This document shows positions 27,762 through 37,441 of a DNA stretch of 64,000 nucleotides, piece by piece (the stretch's first letter is position 1; each line of letters opens with the position of its first letter). The notes under the pieces were generated by a model. The model did no database searches. It was not told the origin of the DNA and worked only from the letters and a program-made list of their open reading frames with translations. The stretch is from Marinomonas spartinae (lineage in GTDB: Bacteria > Pseudomonadota > Gammaproteobacteria > Pseudomonadales > Marinomonadaceae). A program made the translations under genes and the position numbers. The stretch covers positions 1-64,000 of the forward strand of contig NZ_JAEMUI010000025.1 of assembly GCF_016461715.1 (NCBI RefSeq), in the 5' to 3' direction.

Positions 27762-29042
27762 ATGCAAAACAATATTTTCGAATTACAATATGCCATGGAT
27801 ACCTTTTACTTCCTTGTAATGGGTGCTTTGGTTATGTGGATGGCAGCGGGTTTTGCCATGCTAGAAGCGGGACTTGTGCGTTCTAAAAACACCACAGAAA
27901 TCCTTACCAAAAACGTCGCCTTGTACGCCATTGCTTGTATCATGTATATGGTCTGTGGTTATGCCATTATGTATGGTGGCACTTGGTTCTTATCTGGCAT
28001 TCAGTTAGATGGTGCCAGCAGCGCCGATACTCTGGTCAGCACCGTGCTTGCAGAATCAGCTAAAGCCGGCTTTGATGGTAGCTCGGTCTATGCCGATGCC
28101 TCTGACTTTTTCTTCCAAGTTGTGTTTGTTGCTACGGCCATGTCTATTGTGTCTGGTGCCGTTGCAGAGCGTATGAAGCTTTGGTCTTTCCTCGTCTTTG
28201 CCGTTGTGATGACAGGCTTTATCTACCCAATGGAAGGCAACTGGACATGGGGTGGCGGCTCTGTATTTGGTATGTATAGCCTTGGCGATCTGGGTTTCTC
28301 TGACTTTGCAGGTTCTGGTATCGTCCACTTAGCCGGTGCGTCTGCAGCATTGGCTGGTGTACTTGTGCTGGGCTCTCGTAAAGGAAAATACGGTCCAAAT
28401 GGCGAAGTTCGCGCCATTCCTGGTGCAAACCTACCACTAGCGACGCTGGGCACCTTCATCCTTTGGATGGGCTGGTTCGGTTTCAACGGTGGCTCTGTTC
28501 TGAAGCTAGGTGATATTACCAGCGCCAACTCCGTCGCAGTGGTATTCTTAAATACCAATGCCGCCGCTGCGGGTGGTGCTGTAGCAGCGTTACTGCTCGC
28601 TCGTATTCTGTTCGGAAAAGCGGATCTAACGATGTTGCTGAACGGCGCATTAGCTGGCTTGGTGGCCATTACAGCTGAACCTTCTACGCCTTCGGCTATT
28701 GGTGCTACGTTCATCGGTGTTGTCGGCGGTCTTTTAGTGGTTATTGCCATCCTGACACTAGACAAACTGAAAATAGACGATCCAGTGGGTGCCATCTCTG
28801 TTCACGGTGTGGTGGGCCTATGGGGTCTATTAGCTGTGCCACTAACAAACACTGGCACAACCTTCTTCGGCCAAATCGCCGGTGCGGTGACAATTTTTGT
28901 TTGGGTGTTTGTCACTAGCTTGATTGTTTGGCTGATCATCAAAGCCGTCATGGGCGTTCGCGTCTCTGAAGAAGAAGAGTACGAAGGTGTTGATTTGTCG
29001 GAATGCGGTATGGAAGCTTACCCTGAATTTGCCAAAAACTAA
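27762..29042 (+). CDS. amtB: Ammonium transporter AmtB
   Basis: A 426-residue inner-membrane channel of the Amt/Rh family with 11 or more hydrophobic segments. It has no clear cleaved signal peptide, unlike E. coli AmtB. Family motifs include GFAMLEAGLVRSKNT near residue 31, DFAGSGIVHLAGASAALAG near 184 (first pore His), WMGWFGFNGGS near 238, and GVVGLWGLLAVPL near 346 (second pore-region histidine in SVHG). GGGGCG precedes the ATG. It is co-transcribed with glnK and followed by a terminator. Confidence 0.95.
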   Translation: MQNNIFELQYAMDTFYFLVMGALVMWMAAGFAMLEAGLVRSKNTTEILTKNVALYAIACIMYMVCGYAIMYGGTWFLSGIQLDGASSADTLVSTVLAESAKAGFDGSSVYADASDFFFQVVFVATAMSIVSGAVAERMKLWSFLVFAVVMTGFIYPMEGNWTWGGGSVFGMYSLGDLGFSDFAGSGIVHLAGASAALAGVLVLGSRKGKYGPNGEVRAIPGANLPLATLGTFILWMGWFGFNGGSVLKLGDITSANSVAVVFLNTNAAAAGGAVAALLLARILFGKADLTMLLNGALAGLVAITAEPSTPSAIGATFIGVVGGLLVVIAILTLDKLKIDDPVGAISVHGVVGLWGLLAVPLTNTGTTFFGQIAGAVTIFVWVFVTSLIVWLIIKAVMGVRVSEEEEYEGVDLSECGMEAYPEFAKN

Positions 29043-29091
29043 CACGTTCAGTTAGCTCTCTTTATTTACTGATTTGCTACTGATCAGACAA

Positions 29092-29120
29092 GACCTCGCC
29101 TCGGCGGGGTTTTCTTTTTT
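29092..29120 (+). terminator. Rho-independent terminator of glnK-amtB
   Basis: The stem CCTCGCC / GGCGGGG is followed by TTTTCTTTTTT, about 50 bases after the amtB stop. Confidence 0.85.
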
Positions 29121-29208
29121 AGGGAATAAAAGCAGAATTAAGGCTTTATAAAGTGACATTCACCCACATAACAGTAAGACTTGTCCAAAAGACACCATAG
29201 AGGCCATT

Positions 29209-30753
29209 ATGCTTGAAGATATGCATTTAAAAATCCGTAATATAGAACACGCGGATTACGAACAAGTAAAAGAACTTATGGACCAAGTCTATAACGACAT
29301 CGGTGGGGCTTGGTCTGAGCACACCATTAGTAAACTCATTAACGACTTTCCTGAAGGACAAATTTGTCTTGAAGACCATGGGGATATCGTTGGTATCGCG
29401 CTCTCGGTTCAAGTGAGCTACCAACGTTTTAGTAACCCCCATACTTATGAAGATCTTATCGGTAAAAAAGAAACCATTCTCAATGACCGTAACGGCGATG
29501 CTATGTACGGTTTGGATGTATTAATTCATCCAGAGTACCGTGGTTTCAGACTAGGACGTCGCCTATACGAGGCACGTAAAGAACTGTGCCGCCAACATAA
29601 TTTGCGTGCGATCCTCGCGGGTGGTCGTATTCCGACCTATCACGAACATTCCGATGAGATGACCCCAGCAGAATATTTGGATGCCGTCAGTGATCGTAAA
29701 ATTTACGACCCGATTTTATCCTTCCAACTTTCTAATGATTTTCAGGTAACGCGTTTATTAAAAAGTTACCTGCCTGAAGATGAAAAGTCGCAAGGCTACG
29801 CAACCCTTCTTGAATGGAAAAACATCTTCTACGAGCCTGAAACAACCGTACTGAAGTCCCGTAAAACACAAGTTCGTATCGGTGCAGTACAGTGGCAAAT
29901 GCGGGAAGTAGCGAATGTTGAAGAGCTACTCAGACAAGTGGAATATTTCATTGATGCCTTGTCGAGCTATAAAAGTGATTTCGCCCTTTTCCCCGAGTTT
30001 TTCAATGCGCCATTGATGGGGTTAAGCCCTGATCAAACCAATCAGACCGAGGCGGTACGCTTTCTTGCAAGCTTTACCGAGCTGTTTGTCACGGAAATGT
30101 CGCAAATGGCGGTCAGCTATAACATCAATATCATCACTGGCTCCATGCCCGTGATTGAAGAGGATGATTTATACAATGTGAGCTACTTGTGCCGTCGTGA
30201 TGGTACCATTGAAGAACAAGGTAAAATCCATATTACGCCACACGAACGCCGCGATTGGGTCATCCAAGGAGACAACGAACTGCGTGTGTTCGACACCGAT
30301 GCAGGGCGTGTTGGTATTTTGATTTGTTATGATGTGGAATTCCCCGAGCTGGGCCGTTTACTGGCCGAGCAGGACATGGATATTTTGTTTGTGCCCTTTT
30401 GGACGGATACCAAAAACGGTTATCTACGTGTGCGTAACTGTGCTCAAGCCCGTGCTATTGAAAACGAATGCTATGTGGTGATTTGTGGTAGCTGTGGTAA
30501 CTTGCCTCAAGTCGAAAACCTCGACGTGCAATATTCCCAGGCAGCCGTCTTTTCCCCATCCGACTTCTCCTATCCACACGATGCCGTCATGGCGGAAACC
30601 ACCCCGAATACCGAAATGCTGATGTTCTCTGATTTGGACTTAGACAAACTCAAACAAACGCGCAGTGAGGGGTCAGTAAACAACCTGAAAGATCGACGTT
30701 TGGATCTGTATTCCATTCAATGGAAAGGGAATAAGGATTTAGATTTGGGTTAG
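29209..30753 (+). CDS. Fused GNAT acetyltransferase / carbon-nitrogen hydrolase
   Basis: A two-domain 514-residue protein. Residues about 1-160 are a GNAT acyltransferase with the acyl-CoA loop HPEYRGFRLGRRLYEAR near 113. Residues about 220-500 are a nitrilase-superfamily amidohydrolase with the full triad: Glu in FALFPEFF near 262, Lys in GKIHITPHER near 340, Cys in VGILICYDVEFPEL near 375. Such fusions occur in several bacterial groups and are annotated bifunctional; the natural substrates are unknown. The gene stands alone between terminators. GAGG lies just before the ATG at 29209, and a second in-frame ATG follows at codon 5. Confidence 0.88.
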   Translation: MLEDMHLKIRNIEHADYEQVKELMDQVYNDIGGAWSEHTISKLINDFPEGQICLEDHGDIVGIALSVQVSYQRFSNPHTYEDLIGKKETILNDRNGDAMYGLDVLIHPEYRGFRLGRRLYEARKELCRQHNLRAILAGGRIPTYHEHSDEMTPAEYLDAVSDRKIYDPILSFQLSNDFQVTRLLKSYLPEDEKSQGYATLLEWKNIFYEPETTVLKSRKTQVRIGAVQWQMREVANVEELLRQVEYFIDALSSYKSDFALFPEFFNAPLMGLSPDQTNQTEAVRFLASFTELFVTEMSQMAVSYNINIITGSMPVIEEDDLYNVSYLCRRDGTIEEQGKIHITPHERRDWVIQGDNELRVFDTDAGRVGILICYDVEFPELGRLLAEQDMDILFVPFWTDTKNGYLRVRNCAQARAIENECYVVICGSCGNLPQVENLDVQYSQAAVFSPSDFSYPHDAVMAETTPNTEMLMFSDLDLDKLKQTRSEGSVNNLKDRRLDLYSIQWKGNKDLDLG

Positions 30754-30794
30754 AATCGGCTATTACCCAAAGTAAACTAAACATGTTATCCCCC

Positions 30795-30826
30795 GATCAT
30801 GGCCGTTTAAGGCCATGATCTTTTTT
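30795..30826 (+). terminator. Rho-independent terminator
   Basis: A perfect 10-bp stem GATCATGGCC / GGCCATGATC, loop GTTTAA, then TTTTTT. It separates the GNAT-nitrilase gene from radA. Confidence 0.92.
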
Positions 30827-30843
30827 ACGACAGAAGACTCATT

Positions 30844-32232
30844 ATGGCCAAAGCAAAAACAGCCTTTGTATGTAACGAATGTGGCGCAGACTACGCAAAA
30901 TGGCAAGGGCAATGCCAAGCCTGTGGCGCGTGGAATTCCTTGTCAGAAATAAAACTCACCTCTGGCAAGACATCTGCCCGCGTTTCTGCCAGTCAAGACC
31001 CACGCTATCAAGGGTACGCCGGATCCACCACGGGTATTCAAGATTTATCCGAGGTCGATTTAGGGGAAGTACCTCGTTTTAGTTCAGGGGCAAGCGAGTT
31101 TGATCGGGTACTCGGCGGTGGGCTCGTTCCTGGTGGCGTGGTACTGATTGGCGGTCATCCGGGTGCGGGGAAAAGTACCCTGCTATTACAAACCATGTGC
31201 TGGCTAGCGCAACAACAAAGTGCCCTTTATGTCACGGGGGAAGAATCCTTACAGCAAGTAGCCATGCGTGCTCAACGGCTAGGTTTGCCAACCAAAAATC
31301 TAAAAATGCTTTCTGAAACCAATGTAGAAAGCATCCTAACCATCGCCCAACAAGTTAAACCGAAAGTCATGGTTATTGATTCTATTCAGGTCATGCACTT
31401 AGATGGCGTGGAATCCGCTCCAGGTAGCGTCTCACAGGTACGCGAAAGTGCCGCTGTACTCACCCGATTTGCCAAACAAACCCAAACCGCAGTCTTGCTT
31501 GTTGGACACGTTACCAAAGATGGTTCACTGGCCGGCCCAAAAGTGCTTGAGCACATGGTAGATTGCTCGGTGTTATTAGAAGGATCGGAAGACTCTCGCT
31601 TTCGCACCTTACGCGGCATGAAAAACCGCTTTGGCGCGATTAATGAACTGGGAGTATTTGCCATGCTGGAAAACGGCTTACGAGAAGTCAAAAACCCAAG
31701 CTCTATTTTCTTAAATCGCAGTAATCATCCCGCTGCGGGCAGTCTGGTGATGGTCGTTTGGGAAGGCACTCGTCCATTACTCGTCGAGCTGCAAGCCTTG
31801 GTGGATGACTCTGCACTGGGTAATCCACGGCGCGTCACTGTAGGGTTTGATCACAATCGTCTGGCGATGCTACTGGCGGTTCTCCACAAACACGGGGGAT
31901 TATTGACGGCTGATCAAGACGTCTATTTAAACGTCGTCGGTGGCATTAAGGTATTAGAAACCAGCGCCGACTTAGCGGCCATTGCAGCCGTGGTATCAAG
32001 CTTTCGAGACCAGATATTACCCCATGATTTGGTCGTCCTTGGTGAAGTAGGCTTGTCTGGTGAAATTCGTCCCGTCCCGTCAGGGCAAGAACGCATCAGC
32101 GAAGCCGCCAAACATGGCTTTACCAAGGCCGTTGTTCCTCGAGCCAACTGCCCTAAGAAGCCCATTGAAGGGATGAAGGTAATTGGTGTGGATCGGCTAT
32201 CGGAAGCACTCGATGCGATTTTTGATCGCTAA
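30844..32232 (+). CDS. radA: DNA repair protein RadA
   Basis: A 462-residue RecA-like protein that drives branch migration during recombination (E. coli 460). It has an N-terminal zinc finger (CNECGADYAKWQGQCQACG, residues 10-28), Walker A GGHPGAGKST near 106, the RadA-specific KNRFG motif near 260, and a C-terminal Lon-like domain with LGEVGLSGEIRPV near 400. It starts 18 bases after the upstream terminator, so a promoter may overlap that hairpin. It converges with a DUF1289 gene. Confidence 0.95.
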   Translation: MAKAKTAFVCNECGADYAKWQGQCQACGAWNSLSEIKLTSGKTSARVSASQDPRYQGYAGSTTGIQDLSEVDLGEVPRFSSGASEFDRVLGGGLVPGGVVLIGGHPGAGKSTLLLQTMCWLAQQQSALYVTGEESLQQVAMRAQRLGLPTKNLKMLSETNVESILTIAQQVKPKVMVIDSIQVMHLDGVESAPGSVSQVRESAAVLTRFAKQTQTAVLLVGHVTKDGSLAGPKVLEHMVDCSVLLEGSEDSRFRTLRGMKNRFGAINELGVFAMLENGLREVKNPSSIFLNRSNHPAAGSLVMVVWEGTRPLLVELQALVDDSALGNPRRVTVGFDHNRLAMLLAVLHKHGGLLTADQDVYLNVVGGIKVLETSADLAAIAAVVSSFRDQILPHDLVVLGEVGLSGEIRPVPSGQERISEAAKHGFTKAVVPRANCPKKPIEGMKVIGVDRLSEALDAIFDR

Positions 32233-32256
32233 CGGTAGGTTAAGCAGAAAGCTGGG

Positions 32257-32580
32257 TTAATAAAAGGACTCTTGCGTTAACTCAAATAATTCGGCTTCGG
32301 CTGGAGTTTCATTCTCCTGATCCCCAATGACCTCTTCATCCATGCCATAGGGTAAGGCTTTTTCAGAATGCTGATTAAGCCGCTCCTCTCGGGCTCGAAG
32401 TAAACGCTGACGACGCTGTTTACAGCGTTCCAAAATAATAAATCGTGCCTCATTCGATAAAGAAAACCATTCAAAGCGTTCTTCACGGCTACGCAAACAA
32501 CCTTTACAAAACCCTTTAGCACTGTTCACACAGATACCACGGCAGGGGCTTTCAATAGCAAAAAGCTCAATCTGTTCCAT
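32257..32580 (-). CDS. DUF1289 family protein
   Basis: 107 residues from the ATG at 32580, preceded by GGAGGGGAG; the frame extends to a TTG at 32604. The N-terminal cysteine motif SPCRGICVNSAKGFCKGCLR, then REERFEWFSL, defines DUF1289, a small probable metal-binding family of unknown function. The Arg-rich middle (CKQRRQRLLRAREERL) and an acidic, low-complexity C-terminus follow. It is upstream of no other gene on its strand. Confidence 0.82.
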   Translation of the reverse strand: MEQIELFAIESPCRGICVNSAKGFCKGCLRSREERFEWFSLSNEARFIILERCKQRRQRLLRAREERLNQHSEKALPYGMDEEVIGDQENETPAEAELFELTQESFY

Positions 32581-32634
32581 CTCCCCTCCGTCTATGTTTA
32601 TCAAAAATCAACCTCTACCTTAAGAAAGCATAGC

Positions 32635-33258
32635 TTATTCGGTAATCAGTTTGTAATCGTACATTTCTTCTGGAGAGAGGAAATACACTCGGTCCGCTGG
32701 TGCCGCCTTTAGAGAAAACCAATAAAAACGTTCGGGCACCCCCATGGACAAATAAAAATTGATGTAGGTCGCATTGATGGAATCACTCACATCGTTATTT
32801 TTAGGCAATTTACCTGATTCATCAATCCACGTATGCACCCCCACAGCAGCCCCCGCCCCTATGGTTCGCTTTACTCCACCTAAAAACAAATCCACACCGC
32901 CGGAGAGCACATAGCCGGTTCGAGCAATATGAGTATTCAACCCAAGGGAGCGAATCAGACGAGCACTTTCGATAACCGCCTCTTCGTCATCCGTACCGGG
33001 CACATCGACCAGCACCAAATCCGTCACATTGGGGTGCTTGCGTATCATATTTTTTAATTGACTGGTGAGGTCTCTGCCAAGAATACCGGATAGATAGGCT
33101 TTGTTACCGCTCACATAAATTCGTAAGGGATCTTTAGCGGCAACATCATCAGCATGGGGAGGCTCCGAGGCACAACTGGTCAATAAAAACACCGCACACA
33201 GCATGATGGTTCTCGCCAGTACCACGAAAGGGGTCTGATTATTCTTATCCATAGTCAT
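32635..33258 (-). CDS. Predicted lipoprotein with ClpP/crotonase-like fold (COG3904-like)
   Basis: 207 residues. A hydrophobic signal ends in the lipobox LLTSC with Cys near residue 29, so the protein is likely membrane-anchored in the periplasm. The mature part resembles COG3904 periplasmic proteins: LRIYVSGNKAYLSGIL, LVLVDVPGTDDEEAVIESAR, IARTGYVLSGGVDLFLGG and GAGAAVGVHTW. In true ClpP/SppA enzymes the serine falls in a GxxxSGG-like site; YVLSGG here is a candidate, so peptidase activity is possible but unproven. M1 and M3 are both possible starts. Confidence 0.65.
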   Translation of the reverse strand: MTMDKNNQTPFVVLARTIMLCAVFLLTSCASEPPHADDVAAKDPLRIYVSGNKAYLSGILGRDLTSQLKNMIRKHPNVTDLVLVDVPGTDDEEAVIESARLIRSLGLNTHIARTGYVLSGGVDLFLGGVKRTIGAGAAVGVHTWIDESGKLPKNNDVSDSINATYINFYLSMGVPERFYWFSLKAAPADRVYFLSPEEMYDYKLITE

Positions 33259-33385
33259 TCAACCAGCTCTTCTAATAGTCTACGCTTACAGACAACACTT
33301 TTAGCTGACAATAAGTGTTCTTCTAAGCACTATACCACCGATTTTTTGAATAGTAGAATCCCGCCCTTCATCTTATATAAGACAT

Positions 33386-33420
33386 AAAAAATGGCCGCGA
33401 TAAATGCACGACCATTTTTC
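33386..33420 (-). terminator. Terminator of mmsA
   Basis: Read on the minus strand, AAAAATGGTCG pairs with CGGCCATTTTT (one G-U pair) around an 11-nt loop, giving A-run stem T-run. It lies 24 bases beyond the mmsA stop. Confidence 0.75.
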
Positions 33421-33443
33421 ATACTGGATCACTGATCAATCAA

Positions 33444-34934
33444 TTAAGACGGAAAAGCGAAACTCTTGCCTTCTCTCACGCCTGCAGAAGGCCAGCGCTG
33501 GGTAATGGTTTTTCGTTTGGTATAAAAACGTACTCCATCCGGACCATACGCATGCAGATCACCAAATAACGAACGCTTCCATCCGCCGAAGCTGTGGTAC
33601 GCCACGGGAACAGGAAGAGGCACATTGATCCCCACCATCCCCACTTCAATGTGATCAGAAAAGTATCGGGCCGCTTCCCCATCACGAGTAAAAATACAAG
33701 TGCCATTTCCATACTCATGGTCGTTGATCAACTGCATCGCTTCTTCCATGGTGTCCACTCGCACAACCTGCAACACCGGACCAAAGATTTCTTGCTGATA
33801 ACTTTCCATTTCAGGCGTCACATTGTCGATGAGCGTCGCCCCTACAAAGAAGCCATTTTCATAGCCCTTGACAACCGTTTGACGACCATCAACCACCACA
33901 TTAGCTCCTTGCTCTTCGGCACTGGTGATCAGGCCAACGACTTTATCTTTATGCTCTTTGGTAATGACAGGGCCAAAGTCGTTTTTCGCATCGGAATATT
34001 CACCTACTTTTAAAGGTGCCATGGCCGCCGACATTTTTTCGATCAACGCATCCCCAGCAGCTTTGCCAACGGTGACTGCAACAGACAATGCCATACAGCG
34101 CTCACCAGAGGAACCAAAGGCCGCCCCCAGCAACTGGCTGACGACGTTATCCATATCGGCATCCGGCATCACAATGGCGTGGTTTTTCGCACCACCTAAT
34201 GCCTGACAGCGTTTGCCATGTTTTGAAGCGGTTTGATAAATGTATTCGGCAATCGGTGTAGAACCCACAAAGCTCACCGCTTTCACACGTTTGTCTTCCA
34301 ACAAGGTGTCTACCGCCACTTTATCCCCATTGACCACATTAAACACCCCAGCCGGTAAACCTGCCTCATGTAATAGCTCGGCAAGCAACAAAGCTGCACT
34401 TGGGTCCCGCTCGGAAGGTTTTAATACAAAGGTATTGCCACACACGATTGCCATGGGGAACATCCAAAGCGGTACCATGGCAGGAAAGTTAAAGGGGGTG
34501 ATCCCCGCAACAACGCCTAGTGGTTGAAATTCACTCCAGGAATCGATGCTTGGGCCAACATTTTTGCTGTACTCTCCCTTTAATAACTCTGGCGCACCAC
34601 AGGCGTACTCCACGTTCTCAATACCACGCTGTAGCTCCCCTGCCGCATCGTGACAAATTTTACCGTGCTCACCACCCACTAATTCCCCGATACGATCGGC
34701 GTTTTCCTCTAACAAGGTTTTATAGCGAAACATAATTCGAGCGCGTTTCATTGGTGGGGTATTGCGCCATTCTGGGTAGGCAGCTTGAGCGGCAGCGATG
34801 GCTTCTTCCACTGTCTCCTTAGATGCAATGGCGACTTTTTTGGTTACTTCGCCTGTCGCGGGATTGAACACATCTTGCGTGCGCGAAGATTCTTGAGATG
34901 GCTTGCCACCAATCAAATGCCCTATGGTTTCCAT
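33444..34934 (-). CDS. mmsA: Methylmalonate-semialdehyde dehydrogenase (CoA-acylating)
   Basis: A 496-residue aldehyde dehydrogenase that converts (methyl)malonate semialdehyde plus CoA and NAD+ to propionyl- or acetyl-CoA, in valine, beta-alanine and inositol catabolism. The catalytic Cys is in GSSGERCMALS near residue 283. The Rossmann region and FNPATGEVTKKV at the N-terminus match MmsA/IolA, and the C-terminal VRFYTKRKTITQRWP is diagnostic. It is divergent from a LysR gene that may control it. No other valine-pathway genes are in view. Confidence 0.93.
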   Translation of the reverse strand: METIGHLIGGKPSQESSRTQDVFNPATGEVTKKVAIASKETVEEAIAAAQAAYPEWRNTPPMKRARIMFRYKTLLEENADRIGELVGGEHGKICHDAAGELQRGIENVEYACGAPELLKGEYSKNVGPSIDSWSEFQPLGVVAGITPFNFPAMVPLWMFPMAIVCGNTFVLKPSERDPSAALLLAELLHEAGLPAGVFNVVNGDKVAVDTLLEDKRVKAVSFVGSTPIAEYIYQTASKHGKRCQALGGAKNHAIVMPDADMDNVVSQLLGAAFGSSGERCMALSVAVTVGKAAGDALIEKMSAAMAPLKVGEYSDAKNDFGPVITKEHKDKVVGLITSAEEQGANVVVDGRQTVVKGYENGFFVGATLIDNVTPEMESYQQEIFGPVLQVVRVDTMEEAMQLINDHEYGNGTCIFTRDGEAARYFSDHIEVGMVGINVPLPVPVAYHSFGGWKRSLFGDLHAYGPDGVRFYTKRKTITQRWPSAGVREGKSFAFPS

Positions 34935-35100
34935 GAATACTCCAAATAGTTAGTCTCATATGGATGTCACAACGACGGACAAATAAGAATAAGCCGCCCT
35001 AATATTGACATTACTATGCCAAGAGACTTAGATTAGAAAAAGTTGAATTTATTAACCCTTAGATAAAGCTTTACTTAACTAACCTAAGGCCTTCGCCATT

Positions 35101-36021
35101 ATGAGTAAACTGCAAGGACAAGTGAGTGACGCCGACTTACGCATTTTGCGGATCTTTAAAACGGTGGTGGAATGTGGTGGTTTCTCAGCGGCAGAGGTCG
35201 ATTTAAACATCAGTCGAGCCGCTATTAGTATTGCTATCTCGGATTTAGAGACACGGCTAGGCTTTCGTCTGTGCCAACGCGGACGTTCTGGGTTCTCGTT
35301 AACCAATGAAGGCAGCCAAGTTTATGAACACACCCTACAACTCTTATCTTCTTTAGAAAATTTTCGTACTCAGATCAACGCCCTCCACCAGCATTTGCAA
35401 GGTGAGCTAAATATTGGCATTACCGACAATCTGGTCACTTTGCCTTATACTCGAATTACGCACTCTTTGGCAGCACTGAAGGACAAAGGCCCACAAGTCG
35501 CCATTAATATTCGCATGATTCCACCGACCGATGTGGAACGCGGTGTGCTCGACGGTAAGTTGCATGTCGGCATTGTGCCCAATTTAAAAATTCTAAGTGG
35601 ATTAGACTATCGGGATTTATACGAAGAAACCTCCCAACTGTATTGCAGTAATACCCACCCATTGTTTAAGCAAGCAGACAGTGATATCAGTATAGATAGG
35701 CTGAAAGAGTACGATGCCGTCTTACCTGCCTACGCCCAGACACCCGAGATTAAAACCCAACACCAACCGTTAAAAGCCAGTGCAACCGCAACAGACCGAG
35801 AAGGCATCGCGTTTTTGATTCTGACTGGCCGCTACATTGGCTTTTTACCTGACCATGTAGCAGAGCGTTGGACCGGCAATGAACGTATCGACGGCCGCAT
35901 GAGAGCCATCTTACCTCAAGCGTGTCAATACGTGACGCGATTCTCTGCCATTACCCGTAAAGGGGCCCGTGCTAACCTAGTGCTAGAAACTTTTTTAGAA
36001 GAATTAGATAAAACACGCTAA
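35101..36021 (+). CDS. LysR-family transcriptional regulator
   Basis: 306 residues. The HTH lies at about residues 10-60 (LRIFKTVVECGGFSAAEVDLN, then ISRAAISIAISDLETRLG) and an effector-binding domain runs from about 95 to the C-terminus. The promoter-proximal 166 bases are shared with the divergent mmsA, the usual geometry for a LysR target, so control of mmsA is a reasonable inference. The inducer is unknown. Confidence 0.88.
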   Translation: MSKLQGQVSDADLRILRIFKTVVECGGFSAAEVDLNISRAAISIAISDLETRLGFRLCQRGRSGFSLTNEGSQVYEHTLQLLSSLENFRTQINALHQHLQGELNIGITDNLVTLPYTRITHSLAALKDKGPQVAINIRMIPPTDVERGVLDGKLHVGIVPNLKILSGLDYRDLYEETSQLYCSNTHPLFKQADSDISIDRLKEYDAVLPAYAQTPEIKTQHQPLKASATATDREGIAFLILTGRYIGFLPDHVAERWTGNERIDGRMRAILPQACQYVTRFSAITRKGARANLVLETFLEELDKTR

Positions 36022-36328
36022 GACCATTGCCCGGCTGTCTCGCCTTCGCTCACGACGTCGTGCAAAGGCCTCACGTTAATGCTCTTCTTTAGCCCTAAAG
36101 ACCCGTCTGTGTCTCTTATTGGCTGAGCCAAAACCCATTTTTGCACCACGCCTACCAGATATTCTCATTTTGACATATCTTTAATATATATTTAAAAATT
36201 CATAATAATGACCTAGAGATATAAAATACAAGCATTAATCAACCTCATTTATTACACTATCTTGGCGATCAACTTTAACTATAAGCAATATTGCGCTTAG
36301 ATTTTATTATGTCTTTACGGAGAAATGT
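36022..36328. other. Intergenic region upstream of the RND operon
   Basis: 307 bases, strongly AT-rich from 36165 on. A TTGACA is present at 36170-36175, but no well-spaced -10 stands out. No gene or RNA is recognised. Confidence 0.4.
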
Positions 36329-37441
36329 ATGACGCACCAACGCAATAAACTATGCGTTCTTAGCATCCTGCTGGCCACAACGGTGATATTAACCGCTTGC
36401 TCTGATCAAAAAGATCAAGAATCAATGACGCAAAACGTTATTCAACCGGTCAAACTTATGACGATTGATTCAAGCCAAGTGGTGAACATTCGCCGCTTTC
36501 CTGCGGAGTTAAAAGCAAGTGAAGAGGCAAACCTAGCTTTTCGTGTTGGAGGTCAACTTACCTCCATCAATGTGGTGGCAGGTCAACAAGTTAAAAAAGG
36601 CGAATTACTGGCCGCATTAGACCCTAAAGACTATGAACTAAAAGTAGAATTAGCCAAAGCCAATCAACAATTAGCGCAAGTCCAGTTTGATCGTATTCAG
36701 ACCATGCTTAAACGCAATGCCACCAGCAAATCTCAATTTGACCAAAGCAAAGCAAATCTTGCGCAAGCCAATAACGCGCTAGAAACCGCCAAAAACCAAT
36801 TAAGTTACACACGTTTGTATGCACCATTCGATGGGGTGATTAGTTCGACTTCAACCAAAAACTTTCAGTATGTGAACGCCACGCAAACCATCTTGCACAT
36901 CCAAAACATCGACCATTTAGACGTGCAATTTCAAATACCGGAGAATTTGGTCACTGGTATTAAATCCACCCGTACAGGTTATCAGCCAACGGTCATTTTA
37001 GATACGCCACCTCACACTGCGTTCAAAGGCATCTATAAGGAGCACAATACTCAGCCAGACACCTCCACTATGGCTTACGATGTCACCTTGCATTTACTTC
37101 GCAATGGCAACCACTCACAAACCCTACTACCTGGCATGACCGCTAATGTGGAACTGGATCTTAACAAACTACACGGCACCGTCAGTCACATTGTCGTCCC
37201 CGTCGAGGCGGTGCTACGTCATGAAAATACACAAACAGGCCACGCGGATACTATCGTTTGGGTCTATCACCAAGACCAGCAATCTCTCGAAGCGAGAAAA
37301 GTGACCTTAGGCACCTTACAAGATGACAAAATAGAAATCACTTCCGGGTTGCAACCACAGGAACAAATCGTAGTCGCTGGTGTGAATGACCTCACACCCG
37401 ATATGAAAGTCAGACCTTTGGTTCGTGAGCGAGGTCTATAA
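36329..37441 (+). CDS. RND efflux periplasmic adaptor (membrane fusion lipoprotein)
   Basis: 370 residues. A signal sequence with lipobox VILTAC (Cys near residue 24) anchors the protein to the inner membrane. The HlyD/AcrA layout is visible: a first lipoyl half-motif FRVGGQLTSINVVAGQQVKKGE near 72, an alpha-helical hairpin of about 80 residues, a second half YAPFDGVISSTSTKNFQYV near 165, then beta-barrel and proximal domains. It hands substrate to an outer-membrane channel from the pump encoded next. Its stop overlaps the pump's ATG by one base (TAATG). Confidence 0.92.
   Translation: MTHQRNKLCVLSILLATTVILTACSDQKDQESMTQNVIQPVKLMTIDSSQVVNIRRFPAELKASEEANLAFRVGGQLTSINVVAGQQVKKGELLAALDPKDYELKVELAKANQQLAQVQFDRIQTMLKRNATSKSQFDQSKANLAQANNALETAKNQLSYTRLYAPFDGVISSTSTKNFQYVNATQTILHIQNIDHLDVQFQIPENLVTGIKSTRTGYQPTVILDTPPHTAFKGIYKEHNTQPDTSTMAYDVTLHLLRNGNHSQTLLPGMTANVELDLNKLHGTVSHIVVPVEAVLRHENTQTGHADTIVWVYHQDQQSLEARKVTLGTLQDDKIEITSGLQPQEQIVVAGVNDLTPDMKVRPLVRERGL

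Noticed and set aside
28223-28795. Long minus-strand open frame of 190 residues inside amtB
   Set aside because: A shadow of the amtB coding sequence, Pro/Ala/Ser-rich with no family features.
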